Shown: one piece after another, positions 1 to 5,036 of the stretch
How positions within the stretch are numbered: position 1 is the first letter of the stretch
Layout: every line of letters begins with the position of its first letter
Notes under the pieces: model-generated
What the model was told of the DNA's origin: nothing
What the model saw: the letters and a program-made list of their open reading frames with translations, nothing else
Databases searched by the model: none
Assembly: GCA_030625995.1 (NCBI GenBank)
Contig: DAOUPU010000175.1
Coordinates: forward strand, 1-5,334
Source: Flavobacteriaceae bacterium
GTDB taxonomy: Bacteria > Bacteroidota > Bacteroidia > Flavobacteriales > Flavobacteriaceae
DNA: 5,334 bases
Direction: 5' to 3'
Made by a program: the position numbers and the translations under genes

Positions 1-1
1 T

Positions 2-193
2 ACTAACTTTGAACGACTAAGATCTAAAGATGGCAGACTGTATTTTAATCTTATGGCACAAAATAAACTTGTGATCGCAACGAGTCAGATGTATTCCGGT
101 TCCAAAGCTATGGAGCAGGGAATAAATTCTGTAATGAAGAATGCTCTTAAAGCAGATATTATAGAGATTAAAGTGAAAACCATTGATTTTTAA
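2..193 (+). CDS. YegP/UPF0339 (DUF1508) family protein, 3' end only
   Basis: This is the last 63 codons of a gene that begins before the window, ending in TAA at 191-193. The visible protein carries one typical DUF1508 repeat: KDGRLYFNLMAQ at residues 9-20, then VIATSQMYSGSKAMEQGI (24-41) and NSVMKNA (42-48). The family pattern is a small beta-beta-beta-alpha unit of the form 'G.yyFnLkA.Ng.vI.tSemY.sk.a.e.GI.SV.kNA'. YegP proteins usually carry two such repeats, so this is probably the second. The molecular role of the family is not well established. The tail IIEIKVKTIDF is slightly longer than in most homologues. A terminator hairpin follows 10 nt after the stop, and the convergent abiE operon lies beyond it. 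A diverged copy of the same 3' end occurs at 1966-2013. The family call is confident; the function is not known. Confidence 0.85.
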   Translation, partial: TNFERLRSKDGRLYFNLMAQNKLVIATSQMYSGSKAMEQGINSVMKNALKADIIEIKVKTIDF

Positions 194-203
194 AAAAGAA
201 AAG

Positions 204-240
204 AGAAAGCGAGATAAATTTAAATCGCTTTCTTTTTATT
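204..240. terminator. Bidirectional intrinsic terminator between yegP and abiEii
   Basis: AGAAAGCGA (204-212) and TCGCTTTCT (225-233) form a perfect 9-bp stem around a 12-nt loop. It is followed on the + strand by TTTTTATT. On the - strand the same stem is followed by CTTTTCTTTTTT. It lies 10 nt after the yegP stop and 13 nt after the abiEii stop, so it can end both convergent transcripts. Confidence 0.75.
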
Positions 241-246
241 CTTGAT

Positions 247-1044
247 CTATAGTTTTATCAAAATTTTATTTTTAATCAATTGGTATGCTTCTTTTGCATT
301 CCATTTTTCTTCAGGTCGTATTAATGCAATTGTATCACCAATAAATTCAGGATCAAGCATTTTTTCTTCCATATTTTTTATATACAACTCACGAGTTGGT
401 AGCTCACCATCATTATGTTTCATATAGCTGTAATAGCACTGTATTACTTTAATGATATCAATATCTGCAACTTTTGTCAATGCTTTGTATTGGTCATACA
501 AGTCTCTTCCCTTTTTTCTTTGGTACAAAGCTCTTAGTTTTGTTCCCATTAGTTCTTCCAGTTGATAGGTGTTTATTTTACATGAACCTTTGTACCATGT
601 TGAGTTTACTTCGAAAGGAATTTTTACAAATCCTAATGTTGAAAAATGCTCTCTACAATTAATCTCGATCTTTAACTTCATATTTTGAAAAGGAGGGAAC
701 TCCGATTGAAATCTGTAAGTTAATTTATTACTTATTAGTGTTTTTTTGTATTTGGCTTTAGATTCAAACCATGGGTCAAGCAACTTTCTGATCCTGTCTA
801 ATACGGGTCCTATTGCTCCTTCATTGACCTGAACCAAATCTATATCTTCCGAGTATCTTGGCTGTGGTTGTAAATATAATTTATGTAAGGCTGTTCCTCC
901 ACGAAATGCTAATTCGTTGGATAGAAATTTATCGGAGAATATTTCTACTAAAGCCCTGCAAATAACTAAGTCTTGTTCTATTTGCTCGTTAGATTTCCAG
1001 GGAGCAAATTGTGTCCATTCCGTAATATATGCTCTTGGTATCAT
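247..1044 (-). CDS. abiEii: AbiEii-family nucleotidyltransferase toxin of a type IV TA system
   Basis: This is the toxin half of an AbiE system. The family (PF08843, nucleotidyltransferase AbiEii/AbiGii) transfers nucleotides; the related mycobacterial MenT toxins modify the acceptor end of tRNA. All four family motifs are visible: FRGGTALHKL at residues 47-56; YSEDIDLV at 64-71 with metal-binding D67 and D69; LKIEIN at 124-129 with the third acidic residue E127; and TKLRALYQRKKGRDLYD at 168-184, with K169 and the R180-D181-D184 group. At 265 residues it is of normal length with no catalytic residue missing, so it is probably active. The ATG overlaps the abiEi stop as ATGA (1041-1044), which indicates translational coupling, and supports this start. 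It is co-transcribed from the abiEi promoter and ends at the terminator at 204-240. The known AbiE phenotypes are abortive phage infection and plasmid or island stabilisation. The exact substrate here cannot be read from the sequence. Confidence 0.9.
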   Translation of the reverse strand: MIPRAYITEWTQFAPWKSNEQIEQDLVICRALVEIFSDKFLSNELAFRGGTALHKLYLQPQPRYSEDIDLVQVNEGAIGPVLDRIRKLLDPWFESKAKYKKTLISNKLTYRFQSEFPPFQNMKLKIEINCREHFSTLGFVKIPFEVNSTWYKGSCKINTYQLEELMGTKLRALYQRKKGRDLYDQYKALTKVADIDIIKVIQCYYSYMKHNDGELPTRELYIKNMEEKMLDPEFIGDTIALIRPEEKWNAKEAYQLIKNKILIKL

Positions 1045-1853
1045 TGGTCAATTTCAATATTTGTATTCACATTAATTTTCCACCTGTTATTAACACTTTG
1101 CTTCTGCAATTTCCTTGATGGATTCAATTTATAGTTTTTAAGGGATTCTAAAGTTTCTTTTAGAATCTTAAATAAGTCATTGGCTAGTTCTATCTGATCA
1201 CATTCATATTCCCATAAATAACCCAATCGTTGAATATCAGCATAAGGTGCTAATTGAAGTATGTCAACAGTTATATCATTTTCAATTATTTCTTCCGATA
1301 ATTCATTGATCACTGTTGATGCTCTGTTGAGACCCCCAATTGTTTTATGATAATTAATTAAATCCAAGCAAGTCAAAATAGGGTCTGATAAGCTTACATA
1401 ACCACTTTCTGTATTTTTTTGAATAAGGTGTGATTTTGGAAAATTTCTTTTACTCACATATTTTATTTGTATTCCTCTTTTGTTGGTGTCACGAATGCTT
1501 GGTAAAGTAGTACAAACAAAATAAATCTGAGGTTGTTGATGTGCAGCACCTTGTAATGCCGCTGCAGAGAGTAATGAAATATAATATGGTCGACCCAGAT
1601 ATTTCATTAATTCATCCATAAACATGGTTGGAGGTAATAGTCCCAAATTGGAATAAGAAGGAGGAATAATTATATAAAAGCCCTTGTACACAGAGATGAT
1701 CTTGTTTTTATCTACCAATCTCTTTAATGCCAGTTTTATCGAATTATTTGATTTTTCCGGCATAGTATCTTGAAGATTTGTAAGGGTAAAACTATATTTT
1801 CCCAAAGCCAGTTGTTGGTTTACCCAATCCGATATTTTACTTAGTTTTTTCAT
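1041..1853 (-). CDS. abiEi: AbiEi-family antitoxin and transcriptional repressor
   Basis: This is the antitoxin and autorepressor of the AbiE pair. Residues about 1-65 form a winged-helix DNA-binding domain: helices around 5-50, then a wing ending in VYKGFYIIIPP at 55-65. The central and C-terminal part is the AbiEi antitoxin domain, recognised by LLPPTMFMDELMKYLG (72-87), YYISLLSAAALQGAAHQQPQ (90-109) and IQRLGYLWE (207-215). At 270 residues it has the usual length. The lysine- and asparagine-rich tail after about residue 240 has no obvious motif. In characterised AbiE systems AbiEi binds inverted repeats in its own promoter and neutralises AbiEii without forming a stable complex with it. 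The matching inverted repeat lies just upstream here (1860-1912). The start at 1853 fits the promoter at 1874-1904 and gives a short leader of about 15 nt. It precedes and overlaps abiEii by 4 nt. Confidence 0.9.
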   Translation of the reverse strand: MKKLSKISDWVNQQLALGKYSFTLTNLQDTMPEKSNNSIKLALKRLVDKNKIISVYKGFYIIIPPSYSNLGLLPPTMFMDELMKYLGRPYYISLLSAAALQGAAHQQPQIYFVCTTLPSIRDTNKRGIQIKYVSKRNFPKSHLIQKNTESGYVSLSDPILTCLDLINYHKTIGGLNRASTVINELSEEIIENDITVDILQLAPYADIQRLGYLWEYECDQIELANDLFKILKETLESLKNYKLNPSRKLQKQSVNNRWKINVNTNIEIDQ

Positions 1854-1859
1854 TTATTG

Positions 1860-1912
1860 TCCGATTGTCTGCACAAAGATATGTTTTTTAATACTTATCG
1901 CAGACAATCAGA
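1860..1912. promoter_or_regulatory. Inverted-repeat operator of abiEi-abiEii, probable AbiEi site
   Basis: TCCGATTGTCTGC (1860-1872) and GCAGACAATCAGA (1900-1912) are inverted copies matching at 12 of 13 positions, with a perfect 10-bp core GATTGTCTGC. The arms are separated by 27 nt and bracket the core promoter: one lies just downstream of the -7 box, the other covers the -33 region. This is the layout expected for autoregulation by AbiEi, which is known to bind inverted repeats in its promoter. That AbiEi binds these particular bases is inferred. Confidence 0.7.
1874..1904 (-). promoter_or_regulatory. Bacteroidota-type promoter of the abiE operon
   Basis: On the - strand a perfect -7 box TATCTTTG (1881-1874, consensus TAnnTTTG) is preceded after 19 nt by TCTG (1904-1901), a near match to the -33 element TTTG. 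A TTG also occurs 4 nt farther up. Transcription would start near 1868, giving a leader of about 15 nt before the abiEi ATG. Confidence 0.65.
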
Positions 1913-1965
1913 TTGATTATTTAATTTTTTATTATTGTACTAGAACATGGAATCACATCCAAGTT

Positions 1966-2013
1966 ATAACAGCTGAGATCATAGAGATTAAGGTTAAATC
2001 TATTATTTCTTAA
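1966..2013 (+). pseudogene. Diverged remnant of a second yegP 3' end
   Basis: In frame, 1969-2013 reads TAEIIEIKVKSIIS followed by TAA, closely matching the C-terminus KADIIEIKVKTIDF of the yegP gene at the left edge. The last 42 nt of the two genes are identical at 32 positions, and about half of the differences are at third codon positions. Both stops are followed by the same 18-mer (192-209 and 2025-2042), though here 11 nt intervene between the stop and that 18-mer. Upstream of about 1966 the reading frame no longer resembles the family, no start codon is plausible, and the abiE promoter region begins. It is read as the stump of a former paralogue or displaced gene end, with no function of its own. 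The exact left boundary is uncertain. Confidence 0.65.
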
Positions 2014-2025
2014 ATGAAAAATTGA

Positions 2026-2097
2026 AAAAAGAAAAGAGAAAGTACAATAAAATATTCCTGTGTTTGCAAGGTTGACTTCGGTTTTTCTTTTCTTTTT
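2026..2097. terminator. Possible bidirectional terminator between the yegP remnant and fic
   Basis: The purine arm 2026-2041 (AAAAAGAAAAGAGAAA) is complementary to the pyrimidine arm 2082-2097 over 16 bp with one G-T wobble. The loop is 40 nt. Because the arms are A/G and T/C tracts, each strand carries its own U-rich end. It lies between the yegP stop at 2013 and the fic stop at 2120, where a shared terminator is expected. The long loop and low GC content make it weaker than the one at 204-240. Confidence 0.45.
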
Positions 2098-2119
2098 AGA
2101 TTGGATATTCTTGATTATT

Positions 2120-3238
2120 CTATAAAATCTCTTTTATTTTATAGCTCGTACTTCTACCGCCACCTGATTCTTTTTCAAATACATTTTTTTCAACTAAATC
2201 CTGGATATCACGTAGTGCAGTATCGGTAGAGCATTTATTGATCTTAGCCCATTTTGAAGTGTTTAGTTTTCCTCTAAAATCATCCAGCATCAAATTCAGA
2301 ATCTTTTTTTGGCGATCATTTTTTATTTTATCAGCATATTTTGACCAGAATTTATGCTTAAAAAGTACTTTTTCTAATACTATATTAGAAGATATTATAG
2401 CTCTGTAAACACAATTTAAAAACCATTCCATCCATTTTGTTATATCTAATTTTCCTTTTTGGGATCTTTCCAGAATATTGTAATATTCCTTTCTTTCATG
2501 CCTTATTTGAGATGACATGCTATAATATCTTTGAGAAATACCATCAGCACGGGTCAATAACATATCCGTTAGTGCTCTGGTGATTCTTCCATTACCATCT
2601 TCAAATGGATGTAATGTAACAAACCAAAGATGAGCTATAGCTGATTTTAATACAGGATCCAAATCAGTATCATCATTGAACCAATTCAGAAATAATACAA
2701 TTTCATTTGATAAAGTGCCAGAATCAGGTGCCTGAAAATGCACTTTTTCTTTTCCCATAACACCGGAGACTACTTGCATAGGGCCTGTAGAATCATCTCT
2801 TAGATCACCAACTTTTATTTTATATGGACCGCTTTTGCCGGACGGGAATAATGAGAAGTGCCAATCTTTTAATCTTTCAAGAGTTAACGGTTCAGAAAAG
2901 TTTTGAACAGCATCCAACATCATATCAACTACACCATCCACATCACGTTCGGAATAAACTAGACCTGACACATCCATACCTAATCTTCTGGCAAGTGATG
3001 ATCTTACTTGGGCAGGATCTAATATTTCTCCTTCAATTTCTGTTGACTTAAGAATATCTAATGTCAAAGTTTCTAAATTAGCTTCATTACGAAGCTCAAA
3101 ACCCAATGATTCCATCGATCCGATGAGTTTTCCTTGTAAACTTCTTACTTTTCCCAAAAGAGGTAACAGTTTATTACTGTCCCAAGTAAAGTTTGGCCAA
3201 TCATTTTGTTGATAGATATAAGCTTTCATTCGGTGCAT
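2120..3238 (-). CDS. DUF4172-domain Fic family protein (probable AMP-transferase)
   Basis: This Fic protein has the complete catalytic motif HPFEDGNGR at residues 210-218 (H210 general base, D214 Mg-binding, R218 phosphate contact). Such enzymes usually transfer AMP from ATP to a hydroxyl side chain of a target protein. The N-terminus (about 5-80) is a DUF4172 domain beginning YIYQQNDWPNFTWD. It contains STEIEG at 65-70, matching the inhibitory helix pattern S/T-x-x-x-E-G/N, with E69 the residue expected to block ATP binding; this is a class II, self-inhibited Fic. Residues about 305-370 form a winged helix with wing GGGRSTSYKI (359-368), which suggests DNA binding. At 372 residues it has family length. 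Homologues usually begin MK.YIYQ.., so the internal ATG at 3229-3227 (M4) is the better start; the promoter at 3248-3278 would leave only about 5 nt before the first ATG. No separate antitoxin gene is adjacent. The target is unknown. Confidence 0.9.
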   Translation of the reverse strand: MHRMKAYIYQQNDWPNFTWDSNKLLPLLGKVRSLQGKLIGSMESLGFELRNEANLETLTLDILKSTEIEGEILDPAQVRSSLARRLGMDVSGLVYSERDVDGVVDMMLDAVQNFSEPLTLERLKDWHFSLFPSGKSGPYKIKVGDLRDDSTGPMQVVSGVMGKEKVHFQAPDSGTLSNEIVLFLNWFNDDTDLDPVLKSAIAHLWFVTLHPFEDGNGRITRALTDMLLTRADGISQRYYSMSSQIRHERKEYYNILERSQKGKLDITKWMEWFLNCVYRAIISSNIVLEKVLFKHKFWSKYADKIKNDRQKKILNLMLDDFRGKLNTSKWAKINKCSTDTALRDIQDLVEKNVFEKESGGGRSTSYKIKEIL

Positions 3239-3241
3239 ATT

Positions 3242-3325
3242 ATGCGGTAAATATAGTGGTTATTTACCGCATTTCAAAATATACACCGCAATTAGTGCGG
3301 AGAATAATAGTTTTATTCACCGCAT
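3242..3325. promoter_or_regulatory. Palindromic operator cluster of fic with GCGGT half-sites
   Basis: ATGCGGTAAATA (3242-3253) and its exact inverse TATTTACCGCAT (3261-3272) form a 12-bp palindrome with a 7-nt centre. It covers the -7 box and most of the promoter spacer. Upstream, a second imperfect palindrome has arms 3295-3307 and 3313-3325 (11 of 13 pairs). A further half-site, TTGCGGTGTATAT on the - strand (3291-3279), lies between them. On the - strand this gives the related words ATGCGGTGAATAA, TTGCGGTGTATAT and ATGCGGTAAATAA in one orientation. The likely binder is the winged helix of the Fic protein itself, but this is inferred from position only. Confidence 0.65.
3248..3278 (-). promoter_or_regulatory. 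Promoter of fic
   Basis: On the - strand TTTG (3278-3275) is followed after exactly 19 nt by TATATTTA (3255-3248), a 7-of-8 match to TAnnTTTG. Transcription would begin near 3243, making the leader very short and favouring translation from the ATG at 3229. An overlapping alternative, TATATTTTG (3283-3275), has one extra base in the box and no -33 partner. Confidence 0.6.
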
Positions 3326-3333
3326 AGAATTGT

Positions 3334-3387
3334 AAAAAAGTTCGTACCCTAATTAATTTTGTTAAGACTATTGGATTAAAATAGGGT
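3334..3387 (-). terminator. Probable terminator of the 120-residue gene
   Basis: On the - strand ACCCTA (3387-3382, overlapping the last codons of the gene) pairs with TAGGGT (3351-3346). The stem can be extended by a TTAAT/ATTAA segment after a mismatch. A run of six T follows at 3339-3334. It would separate this gene from the fic promoter downstream. Confidence 0.45.
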
Positions 3388-3738
3388 GCTTCTTTTGTCT
3401 AATGGAGTTAATTTATAACCATTCTCATAATCATCATTGAAATCAATTTTAAAGATTCCTCCTCTTAATACTTTTGGTTCTGAGTTGGGAATCACTTTAA
3501 ATTTCTTTCCGATGAGTTTCACTTTTCTCGATAACGAGTAACTTCCCTGATCACCAATTTCTGAATAATCGAAATTTCTGAGTTTAAATTGCTCATGTAA
3601 TGCTCCCAAAAAGCTTGCTCTGGCGGTACCCCATCCTCCTTTTCCTACTTCATCGTTAAATTTATCTACAATTTCTTCATCGGATAGTTTGTTTAATCCT
3701 TTCATAAACCTGTCGTAATACTCAAATGCTTTGTTCAT
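3376..3738 (-). CDS. Small protein of unknown function, 120 residues
   Basis: I do not recognise a named family. The protein is soluble-looking, with no signal peptide or membrane segment, and is rich in K, D, F and G. Residues 1-30 (AFEYYDRFMKGLNKLSDEEI and onward) look helical. Next comes a compact segment GKGGWGTARASFLGALHEQF (32-51), then NFDYSEIG (55-62) and a beta-rich basic part, SLSRKVKLIGKKFKVI, at 68-83. The C-terminal third is probably irregular. The pattern gives the impression of a conserved flavobacterial protein and not a chance ORF; codon use resembles the neighbours and it is the only long frame here. The ATG at 3738 is the first in-frame start after a non-coding stretch. There is no good -7 box next to it; the best promoter is about 250 nt upstream (3991-4021), with a repeat element between. 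A terminator-like hairpin follows. No function is proposed. Confidence 0.65.
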   Translation of the reverse strand: MNKAFEYYDRFMKGLNKLSDEEIVDKFNDEVGKGGWGTARASFLGALHEQFKLRNFDYSEIGDQGSYSLSRKVKLIGKKFKVIPNSEPKVLRGGIFKIDFNDDYENGYKLTPLDKRSTLF

Positions 3739-3761
3739 AATAATTGTAATTTAAGTTAAGG

Positions 3762-3851
3762 TCCCGCTAATCCCGGCTATCGGGAGCGGGATTAGTTCAA
3801 CTTATATTTTTGAGTTCGTTGTAACAACTCCTCAAAATTTAGTTTCACTAA
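3762..3851. repeat. Structured dispersed repeat, copy A
   Basis: Hairpin 1 has the outer stem TCCCGCT (3762-3768) / AGCGGGA (3785-3791), with an inner CCCG/CGGG hairpin (3772-3775, 3781-3784). It is followed by TTAGTTCAACT. Hairpin 2 has stem TTTTGAG (3808-3814) / CTCAAAA (3831-3837) around the loop 3815-3830, then TAGTTTCACTAA to 3851. A related element lies at 5037-5136, sharing an exact 18-mer (3785-3802 with 5071-5088). Copy A sits in the presumed leader of the 120-residue gene, ending 24 nt from its ATG, and could affect its expression. Confidence 0.7.
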
Positions 3852-3917
3852 TTAATTCGTTATGAAAACAGAAAGCATTTAGTGGAAAAGCAATATGAAT
3901 AAGTAACATTTTTCCTA

Positions 3918-3981
3918 TGTAAAGGCTCATTGTAAGAGCACCGTGGTGTTACACTCGGTTGCTGCCAAATTAATGGCTCAT
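3918..3981 (-). other. Structured leader segment with nested hairpins
   Basis: Read on the - strand, AGC-A-ACCG (3963-3956) pairs with CGGT-GCT (3943-3937), leaving one bulged A. Inside it is a GTG/CAC stem (3954-3952, 3948-3946) with a 3-nt loop. Just 5' of it, GCCA (3977-3974) and TGGC (3967-3964) form a second hairpin. GGCTCAT occurs on the + strand on both sides (3924-3930, 3975-3981). The segment begins a few nt after the predicted transcription start, so it would be the 5' end of the RNA leading to the 120-residue gene, or a small RNA. The family is not recognised. Confidence 0.4.
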
Positions 3982-3990
3982 AATGAATTG

Positions 3991-4021
3991 TAAAGGTACG
4001 AAAAGCTTACTATATTACAAA
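3991..4021 (-). promoter_or_regulatory. Bacteroidota-type promoter upstream of the 120-residue gene
   Basis: On the - strand TTTG (4021-4018) is followed after exactly 19 nt by TACCTTTA (3998-3991), one base from TAnnTTTG and from the very common TACCTTTG form. Transcription would start near 3984 and run about 245 nt through a structured region and repeat copy A before reaching the ATG at 3738. Confidence 0.6.
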
Positions 4022-4039
4022 TAGATCATAAATCTATTT
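4019..4039. promoter_or_regulatory. Perfect 8-bp palindrome overlapping a -33 element
   Basis: AAATAGAT (4019-4026) and ATCTATTT (4032-4039) are exact inverse copies around the 5-nt centre CATAA. The left arm covers most of the -33 TTTG of the promoter at 3991-4021, the position of a typical operator. A T-run at the right arm also allows a weak + strand terminator reading. Confidence 0.4.
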
Positions 4040-4094
4040 TTTAAAAGAAAAAACGAAAAAAGGACAAAAAATGAAAAAAGAAAGCGATACAAGG

Positions 4095-4156
4095 AAATCC
4101 GTTTTAATATTTAATACTTACTACATAACAAAGGCATCAAATATTAATACGGATTT
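4095..4156. repeat. 18-bp inverted repeat, possible terminator of the DUF6933-like gene
   Basis: Arms 4095-4112 and 4139-4156 are complementary at 17 of 18 positions, enclosing a 26-nt loop. On the - strand it lies 120 nt beyond the stop at 4276 and is followed by T-rich sequence (about 4085-4040), which suits a terminator. The long, nearly perfect AT-rich arms would also suit a small mobile repeat. The remaining non-coding stretch 4157-4275 shows only T-rich sequence and no recognisable element. Confidence 0.5.
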
Positions 4157-4275
4157 TAAATTTGCTGCACTTTTTTTATTTGGACTTTTGTGATTTGAAA
4201 AATTATTTGTTTTTTTATAACTGTTCTAATCCCTATATCTATCCAGGTTGTCTTTTCAATGCGTTTGAAGGCTAA

Positions 4276-4791
4276 TTATTGAACATAGGTTTTTAGTTTT
4301 TTTATCAATTGTTCATGTGGATTTTTCCAATTAAAACTTTTAGTCGGCGAGGAATTTAGTCTCATAGTTAATTCTCGAAATGGCATATTTTCAAAAGTCT
4401 GGAATTCATATTTCCAGTATTTCAAGCTTTCCAAAATAAGATTCTGAGTTCCAATTGTTCTTCGGTCATTGTCGGTTGGTAATATTACCACACTCCCAAT
4501 CCAATGCTTTAATTGTTTAAAATCGATCAATATGCCTTCATAAATTAATTGACTATAAAAATTTTCAATAAATATTTCGGTAAAAGATTTAAGATCAGAT
4601 GATTTTAAGTTGGGAATGATAATTGAAAACTTAGTTTCAGAATTTGTAACTAGCCAGCATTTTTTTCGGTCAACATAAAATAAATTCGCATTCCATTTCC
4701 CAAGATATAAATTAGAGACCGTAGTTGATTTTCCGATATGTTTAGATATCAGTTTTTCAAGTTTTTTCGATATATGAATCGGTGTACTCAT
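4276..4791 (-). CDS. DUF6933-like protein of unknown function
   Basis: The N-terminal half resembles DUF6933, small proteins often found beside toxin-antitoxin or defence genes: KKLEKLI (9-15), KWNANLFYVDRKKCWLVTN (32-50, the family's 'W.anl...rrk..l..n' strand pair), FSIIIPNLKSSDLKSF (55-70) and IYEGI (83-87). The second half keeps DNDRRTIGTQNLILESLKYW (107-126), comparable to the family's 'R.vlGsmnd....' segment, and MRLNSSPT (143-150) near the end. The 171 residues are a normal length. No catalytic motif, signal peptide or membrane segment is visible. The ATG at 4791 follows a -7 box at 4826-4819 by a leader of about 20 nt and is the first possible start. The gene stands alone with non-coding sequence on both sides. 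Assignment is from remembered pattern, not a search; the biochemical role of the family is unknown to me. Confidence 0.7.
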   Translation of the reverse strand: MSTPIHISKKLEKLISKHIGKSTTVSNLYLGKWNANLFYVDRKKCWLVTNSETKFSIIIPNLKSSDLKSFTEIFIENFYSQLIYEGILIDFKQLKHWIGSVVILPTDNDRRTIGTQNLILESLKYWKYEFQTFENMPFRELTMRLNSSPTKSFNWKNPHEQLIKKLKTYVQ

Positions 4792-4818
4792 GAACTTTTA
4801 CATAACAGATTATATGTT

Positions 4819-4826
4819 CAAATATA
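4819..4826 (-). promoter_or_regulatory. -7 promoter box of the DUF6933-like gene
   Basis: TATATTTG (4826-4819 on the - strand) is an exact match to TAnnTTTG, 27 nt before the ATG at 4791. No TTTG or TTG stands at the usual distance (4846-4849 reads GTAA on that strand), so the promoter is probably weak or needs an activator. Confidence 0.5.
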
Positions 4827-4951
4827 CATGTTTAAAGTTATTTCATTACGGATTACACCCGTTTATAATTGCCTTTATCATTATGGCATTTTGTATTTTT
4901 TAAAAGAATATTTTTTTCGTATTCCTTTTGACCGAAGGGAAAAATAATAAA

Positions 4952-4985
4952 GGCGAAGCCGTAGCGCAGTGCCAGCCGGTGGGAG
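4952..4985. other. GC-rich island in AT-rich intergenic DNA
   Basis: About 25 of 34 bases are G or C, against a very AT-rich surround. It contains small hairpins such as GGC-GAA-GCC (4952-4960). It opens the repeat-bearing part of the gene-free region 4792-5334, whose other contents are the DUF6933 promoter, repeat copy B and a + strand hairpin with T-run. The open frames in this region are low-complexity and look like translated repeat sequence, not genes. Confidence 0.45.
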
Positions 4986-5036
4986 AAAACAAAAGAATTT
5001 TGATTTGATTTTTTTAATGAGAGGCATTGAACCAGA

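Noticed and set aside
242..662. Two + strand ORFs of about 60 codons (242-427 and 474-662)
   Set aside because: They lie antisense inside abiEii, have low-complexity hydrophobic translations and no promoter or family resemblance.
2824..3051. + strand ORF of 75 codons
   Set aside because: It is antisense within the fic gene, whose motifs are intact across this stretch.
3242..3325. CRISPR-like array from the repeated GCGGT words
   Set aside because: The units are short, alternate in orientation, have irregular spacing and overlap a promoter, so operator half-sites explain them better.
3918..3981. SAM-I riboswitch
   Set aside because: Only a stem resembling the GCAACC...GGTGC arm is present. 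The conserved GGAGGGA/GCCC region, the AATTCC segment after the arm and the closing stem are all missing, and the downstream gene has no link to methionine metabolism.
4019..4087. A third yegP 3' end, suggested by an A/G-rich tract with AAAAAAGAAAGCG
   Set aside because: The match is limited to low-complexity purine sequence; no IIEIKVK-like reading frame precedes it.
4738..4947. + strand ORF of 69 codons
   Set aside because: It overlaps the start and promoter of the DUF6933-like gene on the other strand and has a low-complexity aromatic-rich translation.
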